NCBI GenBank assembly: GCA_011037195.1
Contig: JAAEAF010006700.1
Coordinates: forward strand, 1 to 64,000
DNA: 64,000 nt
Direction of reading: 5' to 3'
Source of the DNA: Triatoma infestans
Lineage: Eukaryota > Arthropoda > Insecta > Hemiptera > Reduviidae
Shown here: piece after piece, positions 32,546-44,469 of the stretch
How positions within the stretch are numbered: position 1 is the stretch's first letter
How the letters are laid out: each line of letters begins with the position of its first letter
Notes under the pieces: generated by a model
What the model was told of the DNA's origin: nothing
What the model saw: the letters and a program-made list of their open reading frames with translations, nothing else
Databases searched by the model: none
Program-made: the position numbers and the translations under genes

Positions 32546-33550
32546 TATTACTAAGTAACACCTTTTATCACCAGAAGTACGGTACACAGTCAGTACACAC
32601 AGATTATCGATATTGAATTTTATAGTCGTACCATTAATATGTGCACATTAAATTAATGTTCAGAAAAACTGTTAAAATTTGAAGATCAAAAAGAAATTTG
32701 TCAATTTTGTTCATTACATTAAAAAAAAACAATTGATGTGTTCAATAGTGGTAAAATATAAAATATTATACAATAATTTATAAAAAGTTCTTCTAAGTGA
32801 TGTGCAAGAGATTTTATGAACAGTCTCTTTATTTTAAAAGAAGTTCAAGTATTAAAAACCATTATTACAGATACCATTATAATATGTGAACTCTACAAAA
32901 TACTTGTTATAAATATGTACATAATACACACATATACATATATATATATGTATATTTATATTTGTAGTAAATGAAAAATTCCATGGTTATAACTAACATA
33001 ATATAGTTCCTAGAAAAGATAGTGGGATCCTATATTTACATAAATATAATACATAAATAGAACGTGCCACCATACAGCAAATATAAATGCAAAGAAGAAT
33101 GAAGTGACTTTTAAATGCATGTTAAGATTAGAATTCTCTGAACTATCTCCTAACAAAAAGTGCATCTAAAAAAAAAAAAAAAAAAAAAAAATAATTTGTG
33201 TTATGTTGAGCTGCAATAGAAAATTTAAGATAATGATTGCATCTTCTTTTTTTTTTTAAGGCATAATAACTGTTGATGCTTTGTGTCACGAATTGGCCTG
33301 CAGCGCTATATATTTGTACCCATTTTGTATATATACATCTATTTTTATCATTTCTATATTATACTTAAAATATTTTAAATTATTCCGTCTTTTCCTCATT
33401 GGATTCCTTCTTTGTTTATTTACAGTATCTAATGGACCAAAATCTTTCACTCTACTTTCTCGTGGTTTTCGTATAATTATTATAAAATTGACAAACTTTT
33501 TTAAAACTTAAAAGTTTATTCATTTACACGTACCTACATACCATGGCAGG
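32546..33550. other. Unassigned AT-rich stretch
   Basis: No gene recognised. An AT/ATAC microsatellite lies near 32925-32960 and an A22 run at 33171-33191. The open frame 33281-33511 is hydrophobic and AT-driven, without a domain. Confidence 0.4.
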
Positions 33551-34065
33551 TATCCCATATCTACACTTAGAATTAATATTCTCAAACTCTGGCCTCTTTG
33601 GCCTAGCTTCTAAAGATATCATCAGTAAAGCTACTGTAGCATTTCGAGTTGTCAAAAATATATTTAAAATAGCCCATTTTAACTCATAGAAAGCCCAGAA
33701 TAAACTCTTTGACTCCATTATTAAGTCTGTTCTATGAAACCTGGGCCTTGAGATATACAGATGAAATTGAGATTGTGCAATCGAAATTTTTCAAATCTGT
33801 TCTATATTGGCCAAGAAAGACTCCAAACTATATCTTACGTCTAGAAACGGCAAGAAATAAATTAAAATTTAATGTATTTAAAGCCGCCCTTAATTGGTGG
33901 ATAAAAATATTAAATATGAATAACAACATGTTGCCAAAACTTTGTTTTAACAGGTTATTGTTTTTAGAGAAATATGGCTGTGACATACGGTATAATTGGG
34001 CGGGACAATTAAAGCAGTTAATTTCTGAGATAGGTTATGACTTTTTGTGGCAGTCTCAAGATGTA

Positions 34066-35265
34066 TTATTATTATTATTCGCAGAAGGGGAGGGCAAACC
34101 CTACGATATCCAAAGCCTCCCAGGGCCCATATAGCTAGCCCTAAAGAATAACAACCACTGGGACTAGAATGAAAATCCAGGCCCAGGTTTTAACCATCTA
34201 AGTTTCACCACAGACCGAACAAATCGGACCAAAACCTTAAAAGGACACAGCTTAAGATCCTCTACCGATATCGTATTCCGGCCGAAGGTCCTAAACCTAA
34301 TCTCCTCACAACCCAAACAATCTGTTATTAGATGCATGGGTGTTTCCTCCTCAGTCTCACAAACTCTACAAAAGGGTCAGGCACGAGTCCCATTATATAG
34401 AGATGTCTCCTTAAACCACAATGCCCAGTGAGGAATCCAACCAGATGCCTGAGGGAGGTCCGTGAAAGATATCGGACCCCGCTACTCAAAGCTCCGTCCG
34501 GGCCCCCAATGAGCATTTTAGACTGCCGACAACCCACTGCACTCATCCATAAGGATGAAAGGATGAGTGCTGTGAGGTCATCCACGTCTGAAAGCCCGAC
34601 AAACATGTGCCAGAATACACACCAACAGCAGGCTCTGGACCAATGAAAGGGAGTGAGGCACCTAATTTGGCAAACCTATCCACCTCCTCAATCCCAAAGA
34701 TTCCCATATGACCTGGAACCCAGACCAGAAGCACATCCTTTAATGAAGAAAGATCTTCCAGTCTTTTAGAACATTCCAACACCAATCTGGAAGTGAAGAC
34801 ACATGAATTAAGCGCCTTCAACGCAGCCTGGCTGTCCGAGCAGATACAAACACCTTTTAAATTAGTGTTACGCACCCTCTCATCCAAAATACAGCAAAGA
34901 ATTGCATAAACCTCAGCCTGGAAAACGGTGGCCCACTCACCAAGAGGCGCTATCAAATGATCTCCCGTCTCAAAATAGACGGCAGCCCCAGACCTACCAT
35001 CCAATCTGGAACCGTCCGTATAGCATCGGAGATAATTCTCAGAAATCACCCCAGACGGACCCAGGGTTAACCAATCTTCCCTACAAGGCAACCTAACCCT
35101 GTAGGAATGACCAAAGACAAAAGTCTTCAAATTCCTATCAGAAGGGAAACCTGTAATGGGAATCCTTAACGATAAATGGTACAATTCCAATTTTGGCTTA
35201 CCCTGCCAAAAACTGCATGTTTAATTCTATAACAGGCTTTCATTGCCTGGTTTTTCACCTCCACA
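34066..35265 (-). pseudogene. Nested RNase H-bearing non-LTR element with 12-bp target duplication
   Basis: Minus frame 35190-34543 is a fairly well kept RNase H domain: YTDGSRLDGRSGAAVYF (first catalytic Asp), FQAEVYAILCCIL (Glu), CSDSQAALKAL (second Asp), then WVPGHMGIFGIEEVDRFAK (normally GNE.AD.LAK). It is followed by FLTGHCGLRRHLYIMGL in a shifted frame and a decayed zinc knuckle (REE.ETP.HL). The 3' tail on the plus strand is (ATT)n at 34066-34079, i.e. (TAA)n in sense, as in I-clade elements. TCTCAAGATGTA flanks it at 34054-34065 and 35266-35277. Related copies: 39173-39715 and 45490-46018. The polymerase is absent. Confidence 0.85.
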
Positions 35266-35804
35266 TCTCAAGATGTAAGTGAAATTATTAAATTTAAAAA
35301 AAGAAATATTAAAGAAATTTGAAAACAATTTAATTGAGCTGGATTTGTCTAGATTACAGAATACATCATATAACCAGTCTCTACCAGATTAATTTTTATG
35401 AAAATCATTTTTCATTTAGATTCATCCTTCCATATACTTAGAATTATTAGCCAACTCCGTATTTCTTCTATAAATGAATGCACTATTTATTTCAATAAAA
35501 CTAAACATATTATAAATTTTACAGAAAAATGTAAGTTATGTAATTTAGATTCGCTAGAAACGTTAGAGCATGTATTTTTTGTTTGTCCGTTGTATAGTTT
35601 ATTCAGAGAGAAATACTTGAGTAATAGTCATGCTAATTTGAATCTTATTTTATGTCGATCAAATAAAGAACAGTTCAGCAATGTTTACTTTTTTATAATT
35701 TGTGCAATTAGGCTAAGAGCCTCTATTTCTTTAAACATTTTTAAATCAGAAATTATTTTAAATTGTATTATCATAATCGATATTATTCTCAACTCTTGTT
35801 TATT

Positions 35805-35826
35805 GTATATATATATATATATATAT
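35805..35826. repeat. (AT)n microsatellite
   Basis: About eleven AT units in the 3' region of the outer non-LTR element. Confidence 0.9.
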
Positions 35827-36064
35827 TTCACTTAGTTGTTTATTTTCTTGTCTGTTTTCTGTTCTCTATGCCTTTATTCTATGGTAAATATATAATTATT
35901 GCAGGTCAAACTCTTCACTGTATGTACAATTGTGTATAAAACAGTTTATAAATAAATAAAAATAAAATAAAATATCCCATATCTACATACCTGTATCTAC
36001 ATATCTTTAACTATTGTTAAAGCGATTATATGTTAATTCAGAAGACAGAGAGCCATTAGTATTG

Positions 36065-36690
36065 ATCTAAAGTTTTCTCAGAAAACATGTTTTAAATAAA
36101 TGTGATACATTTAATCTGTGCAGTTAGCATAATCAAATTTAAAGGGAAATTTTGATGAGGACGTTCGAGAAAATCGAGAAAGTTTCCAAAAAAAAAAAAA
36201 AAATATATATATTCCGCAAAGTTCGTATTAAACTTCAAACACCATTAATAGACTTTTTTCAAATTTGGAATTCTAGCAATGCTTTTCTGCTTTAATATTG
36301 CATAGATGATCGAACCATATATTATTCTGAAGAAAGAGAGAGCAATTCAGTGGGGGGAGGGGCGAGCTACAAAAAAAAATCGCAAAAAAAAAAATTTAAT
36401 AGACGCACTTCCATTTGGTGGATTTTGAGCGAAAGCTGCTTAAATCTTAAACCTACTAGTTTTGAGGTGATACTGCTTAAATCTTAAATGGAATATAAGA
36501 TTGTGCTTTCTTTGATTTTTCGTTTTTGAGATATTTTGTCCCCCCCACACACACACACACACACATACAGAGAAGGAGAGTTAGAGAGAGAAACATTTTT
36601 ACCCTACAACACCATCCGCTGAAAACTCAATTTCCAAATTTTGATAAACCTGAATTACTTCCACTACAATAGTAAGATAAAACAAAAAAA
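36065..36690 (-). mobile_element. HINE-like copy, diverged, minus
   Basis: ACATGTTTTAAATAAATGTG, AAAGGGAAATTTTGATGAGG, then a second sub-repeat, AGACGCACTTCCATTTGG, CTTAAATGGAATATAAG, TTTTCGTTTTTGAGATATTTTG, an AC/AG tract at 36542-36580, and AAACTCAATTTCCAAATTTTG to AATTACTTCC. Ends are poorly kept. Confidence 0.55.
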
Positions 36691-37125
36691 AAAAGGTTTA
36701 ACGGCTACTGTCCTAGTTTACGTACTAGTTTCAAAGAAATTTTGTTTTAGACAATTTTTTAGAGAAATTATTTCAATAAATATGCCGTTGGTAAGGAAAA
36801 TTATATGGCGGAAGTAATTGAGTATAGGGATGGTTGGAGGACCAAGCTGCAAAGTCCAACCGTCTATTGTTAATAGAGAACCTTCTGTCTAACCCTCATA
36901 GAGATTGGGCTTTACACCCTGATGTCAATTTCAACTATATGATCTTGAATAGAGTAGCAATTGGCTGGTATGAATGGGTATCAGTAGCCTACGCTTATAG
37001 CTATCATTTAATCATAGACGGGCTCCCCACCACAATTCTTCATGTATAAACAGACCATCATATAAATGGTATTTCAATGAGCTGTATTTAAAATTGATGC
37101 TGTTACTGATAAACATTAGATTTTT
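36691..37125. other. Unassigned stretch
   Basis: The open frame at 36834-37049 (71 codons) has no recognised domain; nothing else identified. Confidence 0.4.
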
Positions 37126-38087
37126 ACTTTCTTCTTACTCCTAGTAAGAGGAAGTATTGTAATCGTGTCAAATTTCCGATATCGAGTTTTCACCGGAAAT
37201 ATCCATTTTGAGGTCCCCTGACTCAAAAAAAGTGGTTTTTAGCAAATGGTCGGTGTGTGTGTGTGAACAGCATAGGTCAAACACGAAAAACCATAGAAAA
37301 TTGAATGTTACTTGATATTCCGTTTACGTATTACCATGGCATCTGTCAAAATTCCTAACCGGAAGTACCATTTACCAGTTTGGTATTTTTACTTTTTTTG
37401 TTTTTTTCTCGAAAATGGCTCCGACGATTTTTTTTCAACCTTGGTAAATGAACTACACATACAAAGAGCTACAACTTTTATTAGAAATATTTCTCTGGGG
37501 AAAATTCATTTAAGAGCACTTTTGATGGAAGGGTAGGGTTAGGTTTTGATCTAAAGTGCTACTTCAGTTTATTAGACAATTCTGCCATCTAAATAATGTT
37601 TATGAGAATTAAATATGTTGTTGAAATTCTGAGTTTGAAAAAAAAAGGCTAGCCGGAAGAGCGTTTACTTTACCACTTTACTAAATGACTTTTTCACTTT
37701 TTCGCGATTTTCTCAAAAATGGTTCCGATGATTTTCTTATATCTTTGTATATAAACTAAACATACAAAGATCTACAACTTTTATTTAAAATATTTCTCTG
37801 GGAAAATTCATTTAATGGCACTTTTGGGGGAGGGGTGAAGTTATGTTTTTCTCTATATGCTCTGTTGATTATACAATTCTATCATCCAAAAAAAATTCAT
37901 TAGAAATAAATAGATGGCCAAAATTCCGAGTTTTAAGAAGATTAGTAAACCGGAAGTGCGCTTTTACTGAACAGTTTTTTTCAGTTTTCGACGAATTTCA
38001 TTAAATTTGGTACAAACTATAAAATTTGTCTATCATAATTTTGAGAACTTTAGTAAGAGAAAGTTGTGTGAGTGTTTCACACTAGAT
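37126..38087 (+). mobile_element. HINE-like element, complete, plus
   Basis: Starts ACTTTCTTCTTACTCCTAGTAAGAGG, then CGATATCGAGTTTTCACCGG, a short GTGTGTG tract, TAACCGGAAGTACC and two sub-repeats (37418 and 37720). AAACCGGAAGTGCGC follows, ending AGTAAGAGAAAGT, GTGTGAGTGTTTCACAC and AGATTTG. One of the best copies for defining both ends. Confidence 0.85.
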
Positions 38088-39065
38088 TTGTTTTTCATAG
38101 TAAGCAAAATGAAATATTACATAAATGGCTTCTTAAAATTTCATAGGGTGATATCACTTAGGTATTCAAAGTGATGGATGGTACGAAAAAGTCTGTGAAT
38201 TGAAGATTTTAAGACTTCAACGGGGAGTATATTTCTTTTTAAACGTTTATTACTCTAACTCCACCACAATGGCTTCATTTAAACTACTTGGCAATGAAGG
38301 AAAAACTGCAGTCACTTGGAAACTGAGACCTACGAATTGTAAATTGTTCTAACAGAATCTCGAAGTTAACCAAATGTTATGCCTCTTTTAATCCGTTGTT
38401 ACTCAACCACAATTCTTCTCAAAAAATCTTTGAAGATGTCCTAAAAAACGGATCCTACTTTCATGAGATATAAAATATTTAATTAATCAGTGATAGCTGG
38501 TGGATAATAAGAGTGGAGGTCACAAGTCAGGAATAAATTAAAATTTAACTAAGTTCAACTTTAAAATTTCTGTTTAACTGTACATTAAGAGCCTAAATAA
38601 ATATTGAAATATTCTGTAGAATCAAAATCCTTCGGGATTTCACCCAAGAAATTTCACAATATTCTTTCGCAAAAATACATACAAGGGAAACAATATAAGA
38701 ATATTTTTAATGTTTGGTCCAAACTAAAAATTAATATAGTTTCCAGAGATATAACAAACAGCAGCTTGTTAAGAGCCTTCTTACTTGAGTAAAATAGATG
38801 AGCTCCTTACTGGATAAACTGCTGCAGTGCAGCATTTCTTTTCTTCTGTAAATAATATTATTATTTAAGTTATGCCAACCTTTCCCCTTCATACTAGTCA
38901 TGCCTTCAGGTTATGATACTTCATACAAGATTTACACTCAATTTTTTTTTTTTTAACCGCCAGCTGTCTCCCGTAAATTTATTTATATTTCAAGATAAAT
39001 ATTTATTAATTTGTAAAGTTCAAGATTCCAACTATATTTGATGATCATTTGGAATTTAGGAATTA
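38088..39065. other. Unassigned stretch
   Basis: No gene or family member recognised in nearly 1 kb. The open frame 38604-38792 has no domain. Confidence 0.4.
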
Positions 39066-39067
39066 AT

Positions 39068-39172
39068 TTGTAACTCCTCTTATTATTGTAAGAGGAAATA
39101 TTATCGTATTGTCAAATTTGTGAAAGTTTTCATCCGAAATATATATTTTGGGTTCTCATACGAAACAAAAAA
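39068..39172 (+). mobile_element. HINE-like 5' fragment
   Basis: AACTCCTCTTATTATTGTAAGAGGAAATATT with an extended 5' hairpin, GAAAGTTTTCATCCG, TATATTTTGGGTTCTC, stopping where the non-LTR fragment starts. Confidence 0.55.
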
Positions 39173-39715
39173 TAGGACTATGGAGAGTACCAAAACCTAT
39201 GCTATCCAAAGTCCCACCACATACCTACCGCTCAAAAAAACAACAAACCGGGTGTAGAACAAAATTCCAAACCCAGGTCTAATCCATCTAAGATTCGCAA
39301 ATCAGACCATAACCTTAAAGGGAAATAACGCCTAAATTCTTCCACAGACGAAGAACCTGAACCTAATTTCCTCACAACCCCAGCTATCTGTCATAAGATG
39401 GATGGGTGTTTCTTCCTCTGTATCACAGAGACTCTATGAAAAGGGGTTTGGCATGAGCACCATTACGTAGAGGTGTCTGTCTCCTTAAACCACAATGCCC
39501 AATAAGGATTCCCTGAAAGACACAGTAACATTTCACTGACAGCCTTGTCCGTACCACCAATGAGCATCTTAGATTGCCGGACAACCCACTCAGCTCTTCC
39601 ATAGAAATGAATGTTGTGAAACTATCCATGATTAAGAAGCTTGACAGACATTACCTAAAGACGCACTAAACAACCAAGCTCGGGACCAATGAAAGGTTGA
39701 GTGCCACCTAAAAAA
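39173..39715 (-). pseudogene. Non-LTR fragment, same family as 34066-35265
   Basis: Runs parallel to 34100-34670: CCTATGCTATCCAAAG, GACCATAACCTTAAAGGG, CAGACGAAGAACCTGAACC, GGATGGGTGTTTCTTCCTC, CCTTAAACCACAATGCCCA, ATGAGCATCTTAGATTGCC and GACCAATGAAAGG all have counterparts there. On the minus strand it encodes remnants of the GHCGLRR zinc-knuckle region. The copy is more decayed and lacks the RNase H part. Confidence 0.75.
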
Positions 39716-39717
39716 CT

Positions 39718-39864
39718 GTATGCTATTTCAGCATACAATTCTGTCATGCTAAATGAATAGTTTATGTGAGAACAAAATAAACGCAAATATGAGCTTTAAG
39801 CAAAAATATCAACATTTCCATACTAACTATACACATACCTATGTTGAATATGTGTTTGGGTACT
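39718..39864. other. Short spacer with a HINE-like scrap
   Basis: TGCTATTTCAGCATACAATTCTGTCAT at 39720-39750 matches the sub-repeat end at 40746-40771; the rest is unassigned. Confidence 0.4.
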
Positions 39865-40000
39865 CAATGCTGGATAACATCAGAGATTTTATCTGTCTTA
39901 GCGTGCATCATTTTGGTTGGTCTTCACCGGCTTAGAGTTCGTTTAGAAAGAAGTGAATTCAAATTTAAGTTTCTGATGTATGTATGTACATCACTAGTTG
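39850..40000 (-). mobile_element. Hammerhead-bearing element fragment (subfamily 2)
   Basis: CTGGATAACATCAGAGATTTTATCTG, CTTAGCGTGCATCATTTTGG, TTGGTCTTCACCGG match 5366-5425, and the TTTAAGTTTCTGATGTATG side matches 5490-5515 loosely. The ribozyme segment itself (GGTTTC...CATC.TCAG) is replaced by GGCTTAGAGTTC, so no motif remains. Confidence 0.5.
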
Positions 40001-40029
40001 ATTCAGTTTCTCCCTCTCTCTCTGTGTGA

Positions 40030-40330
40030 GTGAGCAAACGAAATAACTGAAAAACCAAAATTGCAGTGTTGCTCATATTTGAAATTCTTGAATGCCAAAT
40101 TTGAAGAAAATCTATTAACCAGAATCTGTGCAACTGTACAGAGAATAGATTTAAGTTTTTTAGGGGTTTTCTCGAAAACTGTTATAATGATTTTCAATAA
40201 ACTAGCCAGTGCTAACTAGACACACATATAAACATACCTTGTTTTGGAACATTACTCTCGGGTAAATTTTATTTTTAGGAGATCTGAGGAATCTCTGACA
40301 ATTAGATTTCAGTTGTTACTAGGAGTTTGT
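40030..40330 (+). mobile_element. HINE-like fragment
   Basis: AATTCTTGAATGCCAAATTTGAAGAAAATC, GGGGTTTTCTCGAAAACTGTTATAATGATTTTC and a CATATAAACATACCTTG block: one old sub-repeat without ends. Confidence 0.5.
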
Positions 40331-40370
40331 ACAATATCGTTGGCAGTGTCTTCTTAATGACAATGTAATC

Positions 40371-41276
40371 AGGTCCCCTGAGTCAAAAAAAAGTGGTTCT
40401 TAGCAAATGGTCTGTGTGTGTGTGTGTGCGTGTGTGTGTGTATGCATTGTGAACAGCATAGATCAAAAACGAAAAACTTAGAAAGTTGAAACTTGATATT
40501 CCATTTACGTATCGCCATGGGATGTGACAGTACGTTATCTGTCAAAATTCCTCAACCGGAAATACCACTTTACTAGTTCGTTTTTTACTTTTTTGCGATT
40601 TACTACAAAGATGGCTCCGACGATTTTCTTCAAAGTTTGTATATCAACTACACTCACAAAGAGCCACAACTTTTATTTGAAACATTTCCCCGGGAAAATT
40701 CATTTAAGGGCACACTTGGGGGGAGGGAAGTTTTTTCTCTAAAGTGCTATTTCAGCATACAATTCTATCATCTAAATAATATTAATTAGAATTAAATGCG
40801 TTGTTGAAATTCCAAGTTTGAAAAAAATGGACGACCAGAAGTGCGTTTTTACTGAAATGTATTTTTCAGTGTTCTGGTGTTTTCTCAAAAATGGCGCCAA
40901 CGATTTTCTTTAAATTAGGAATGTGAACTACACATATAGAGAGCTACAACTTTTATTTGTAACATTTCTCCAGGTGAAGTAATTTAAGGCGGCTTTTGGG
41001 GGGAGGGTTGGTGTTATGTTTTTCTCTAAAGTGCTTTCATAGTTGATTATACAATTCTACCATCCAAATAAAATTAATTAGAAATAAATAGATGGCCAAA
41101 ATTTCGAGTTTCAAGAAAATCAGTAAACCGGAAGTGCGCTTTTACTGAACATTTTTTTTAGTTTTTGACGAACTCCAACGAAATTCATGGAATTTGGTAC
41201 ACAAACTCTAAAATTTCTCAATTACAATTTTGCAAAAGTGGAGTGAGAGAAAATTGTGTGAGTGTTTCACACCAGA
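40371..41276 (+). mobile_element. HINE-like element, near-complete, plus
   Basis: Joins the family at AGGTCCCCTGAGTC (5' hairpin missing). It has a GTGTG...GCGTGTGTG tract (40412-40442), GACAGTACGTTATCTGTC, CAACCGGAAATACCAC and three sub-repeats (GGCTCCGACGATTTTC near 40612, GGCGCCAACGATTTTC near 40893, plus remains). It then has AAACCGGAAGTGCGC and ends GGAGTGAGAGAAAAT, GTGTGAGTGTTTCACACCAGA and T-run. Confidence 0.8.
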
Positions 41277-41871
41277 TTTTTTTATAGCCGCATATAGTTT
41301 CAGTTCCCCATAAAAAGTTTTTATTATTGACTTGAACGGGAAATGAGGCGGAAACACTTTTGTACTTCTAAAGACGAATAGTTCCAATTATAGATAATTG
41401 AATGATAATATTAGCTGGCTCAAAAAATAAAGTAACCGATCTGTCATTTATAATAGTAACAACATAACAACAAAGCAATAAGAAGCGGTGAAGTGGTTAA
41501 CTAACAAAATTGTAATAAATCAGTACAGAAATAAAAGGAGTACGAGATGCAGAACCAGAGGAGTTATGCGAGCAGTAGGTTTTGTAGAGGAGAGTAATGT
41601 TAAGTGGGTATTACAGTGTTGGAATATAGCAGGGCATGATGATGATGATGATGATGCGGGCCGACATGATGCTGGTGCTTCCCTATAATATTATTTACCC
41701 ATACACACTCACAGACACACCACTCCATCACTTTATATTATTAATGTAATATACATTATTAAGAATGTTACAAATAACATACAATAATTTACTAAAATCT
41801 CTCGTACTATTTACATTTAATATTGTAATCTTACTATTTTTAACACTAAATATAAATTAATAGTAAATTTT
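41277..41871. other. Unassigned stretch with a possible non-LTR tail
   Basis: 41488-41688 is an open frame ending GHDDDDDDAGRHD over a (GAT)n run at 41637-41655. (GATGAT)n tails after a short C-terminal reading frame are typical of RTE-type elements, but no diagnostic polymerase motif is present. The rest is AT-rich and unassigned. Confidence 0.3.
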
Positions 41872-42655
41872 TACTATTTCTTATTGCTGGAAAAGAGGAA
41901 GTATTGCGATCGTGTCAAAGTTTCGAAATTGAGTTTTCACCGGAAATACATATTTTGAGGTCCCTTGGATACGAAAAAATATTTTGAAAAGAATGGTCTG
42001 CGTGTGTGTTTTGTGTTAACAAAATATTTCAAAATTGCAGGAAGCTCAACTTGCTGTTGTCCGTTTTGGTAGCTGTTTCTCGGGGAAGAAGAGAACTGCT
42101 TGGGATAAGATAAGTTAGACTTACTATATATATATTGTGTGAAAATACAGGCATTGCAAGGACTTTACTGTGTATAGTTTGGAGTGAGTAGTGAGTGACG
42201 GTGTGAGAACGATGGCCGTTGAACGTTGATGGTTGTTCGAATGACGTTTGAATGAGAGGGAATTGGTGGTCAGGCACCCTATTTAAGTAAACGAAAGGCT
42301 GGAATAGACCCCTACTCTCTTTAACTTATTCTTTCAATGCCCAAATATGCTTCTTAGATTGTCCCATCTGGGAAACATGTCAATCCATTATAGCACTATT
42401 ACTGCATCTGACAAGATGTCAAAAAATCTATCAACCTTCAATGAATTTTTAATTTTTTTATTTATCGCAATTTCTTGAAAACGGCTCAAACAATTTTCTT
42501 CAAATATCGTGTACATACATAAATATTTTATTACTTATGTATATTGGAAGCGATTATATTTACGTAAGAACAAATGAGTAAAATTTAATGTTTAAACAAA
42601 TTTGGCAATTGTATTAATTAGCAGTTAGAGAAATTCCGTGAGTTTTCAGACCAGA
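41872..42655 (+). mobile_element. HINE-like copy with an unidentified ~320-bp insert
   Basis: 5' part 41872-42065: TTTTTACTATTTCTTATTGC, AGGAAGTATTGCGATCGTGTC, GAAATTGAGTTTTCACCGG, GCGTGTGTG, GGAAGCTCAACTTG, TCCGTTTTGGTAG. It resumes near 42390 (CACTATTACTGCATCTGAC) and ends with TCAGACCAGATTTG near 42655. The 42066-42385 insert (TGTTTCTCGGGGAAG...) matches nothing else here; TAGC occurs at both edges and could be a 4-bp duplication, which would suit an LTR fragment. Confidence 0.6.
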
Positions 42656-42689
42656 TTTGTTATTTCTTCTCTTCCAGCAAAACTTAATA

Positions 42690-43070
42690 ACAAGTGACTA
42701 CCGGAAGCATTTTATAGTTTTGCCAATTTTCTTCCGATTTCTTATCCGTCGACACACACATATGCTTATCACTTTTATTTGAAATATTTTTTCTATTGAG
42801 CATTGATTTTTATTCGAGGTTCTAGAACTAAAACTAACATAGTTTTCATTTAAAGTACCACTTTAATAGAATATACGGTTCTGCTATAAATATAATACTA
42901 AATTGCATTAGAGGCATAGCTGAAATTCCAAATTTGAAGAAAATCGAGTAAACCAAAATGTACACACTTCACAAAATTGGTTTTCGATGTTTTTGGAAAC
43001 TTTTCGAAAATGAGTACAACCATTTTTACACGTTTGCCTCATACATCGTTTTTAGTTTAAGTTCTACCAG
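42690..43070 (+). mobile_element. HINE-like fragment, old
   Basis: GTGACTACCGGAAGC, CTTCCGATTTCTTATC, GCTTATCACTTTTATTTG, GAAATTCCAAATTTGAAGAAAATCG and a second decayed sub-repeat. No ends. Confidence 0.5.
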
Positions 43071-43091
43071 TTAAACTACTAATATTGAATG

Positions 43092-43324
43092 AAACCAGGC
43101 CAGTATACTCACTCACTTTTGGTTTGAAAATTCTGGGTTTGATTCCTATGAGTAGCAAAGTCGATGTTTTGACACACCATCGTGAGAAAAAGTGGGAAAC
43201 TACAGTTGATAGCGCACCTAAGTAGCGTAGGTCTGAACTAAACGTCGAGGAAACCGCGGCGTCCTTATCCCATAAAAATCACCGTCTGGCGAGCCTTGGT
43301 CCTGAATGGGCAGTTGTTCTGTAG
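43092..43324 (+). mobile_element. Possible tRNA-derived SINE
   Basis: A polymerase III B-box-like GGGTTTGATTCC at 43136-43147 lies about 40 bp after a weak A-box-like stretch. A body with CACACCATCGTGAG, ACTACAGTTGATAGCGCAC and CGTCTGGCGAGCC follows, then a T-run at 43326. It is GC-richer than its surroundings. The lack of an A-tail and the weak A box leave the call tentative. Confidence 0.45.
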
Positions 43325-44420
43325 GTTTTTTTTTAATTAATATTATAATTTTGAAATATATTTGTCAATCGCTAGTATTGAAAATAAATATTTTTTTCCC
43401 CAAATTAGTGTTGATAAGAGAAAGATAATAAACTGAACAAATTGAGAATATTTTCAGTTGGCAATATTGATTAAACCCAATATATTTAAAAATAAAAGAA
43501 TATTTTTTTTTTATTTATCCATTTTTCACTGGATTGCAGTACTCTTCAGATATTCTAGGATGATGTAATAGGCAGATTTGTGGTAGGTATACACTGTAGT
43601 AGTATTAGTAGTTTAAAATCTATATACATTCGGTATTTATATTTATATATTTGTTTACAACATACAGACTGTGTACACTTGTAGGTAGTTTGATTTTGTA
43701 CAAAATGATGTGTAGTTGTTGGACAGTTAGAGAGAGAGAGAGACAGAAGTGCATACAGAAAACAAAACTCCATGTCGTCAGCAGTACACAAGTATTGATG
43801 AGTGTACATTGAACACCGTCCGAAAGGGTGTATATGACATGCACTTGTCACACACATGTAAATAAATATGACAAAACATACCTGCGCTGACCCTTCCTCT
43901 TCTTTCACTCTTAACACCACTTAAATAACTCTTCCTGGATCTAAAAAATTAAATAAATAAAACTTTAGCTATAACCGTAACAAAATATTGGAGTTTGTAA
44001 ATAAATGGAAATTTTGTTAAAACATATAATGTCTCTTTTATTTGTCAATATTTTAACTTGCAGCTTGGGTTTTTGATTGTGGCTTTCAGTATATAAATGA
44101 AATGCAAAATCAGTATCATAGTGGAGTAAAATTTGAGATTAGGGCATTAAGTATTTTAAAGAAAGCATTGGATGCGCGCCAAAGATTACTCCTTTCTGCT
44201 GCAACCTGAACAGTCTCCCATAAGGAAGTTTTGGCACTTCAGAGATTCTTAGGTCCCCATTTATACAGTCTTCCTTGCAGATTCTAAATATAAACACTGA
44301 TACCATGGAAGTCACAATAGATCTTTTAGTTAACACTGAATTTGACTTCTGATTTTGTCTCCCTCTACACATCCAACATCAACACTTGTGCCATCCCTAA
44401 ATTCTGAATATGGTCTTTTT
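43325..44420. other. Unassigned stretch
   Basis: No gene recognised. (GA)n at 43729-43743. The 121-codon minus open frame at 43555-43920 has no domain, and its composition looks like non-coding sequence. Confidence 0.45.
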
Positions 44421-44469
44421 TTTTACTTTCTCTTACTCCTAATATTGCGTTCGAGTCAAATCTTCGAAA

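Larger units (their letters stand above)
33566..35972 (+). pseudogene. 5'-truncated non-LTR retrotransposon with 15-bp target duplication, itself interrupted
   Basis: Plus-strand reverse-transcriptase C-terminal region. LFGLASKDIISKATVAFRVV (33590-33650) leads to FDSIIKSVL near 33705. After a frameshift, ETWALRYTDEIEIVQSKFF and FKAALNWWIKILNMN lie in 33709-34050. After the nested insert, 35398-35835 carries SQLRISSINECTIYF and CKLCNLDSLETLEHVFFVCP, a C-x2-C...H...C zinc-knuckle-like end. The element closes with an A-rich AATAAATAAAAATAAAATAAAA tail, given here only to show the type. TATCCCATATCTACA flanks it perfectly (33551-33565 and 35973-35987). The polymerase core is missing. Split by a second element at 34066-35265. 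Confidence 0.85.

Noticed and set aside
43555..43920. 121-codon minus open frame as a possible secreted or membrane protein gene
   Set aside because: Cysteine- and serine-rich low-complexity composition, no domain, no splice or promoter context; fits chance in AT-rich DNA.
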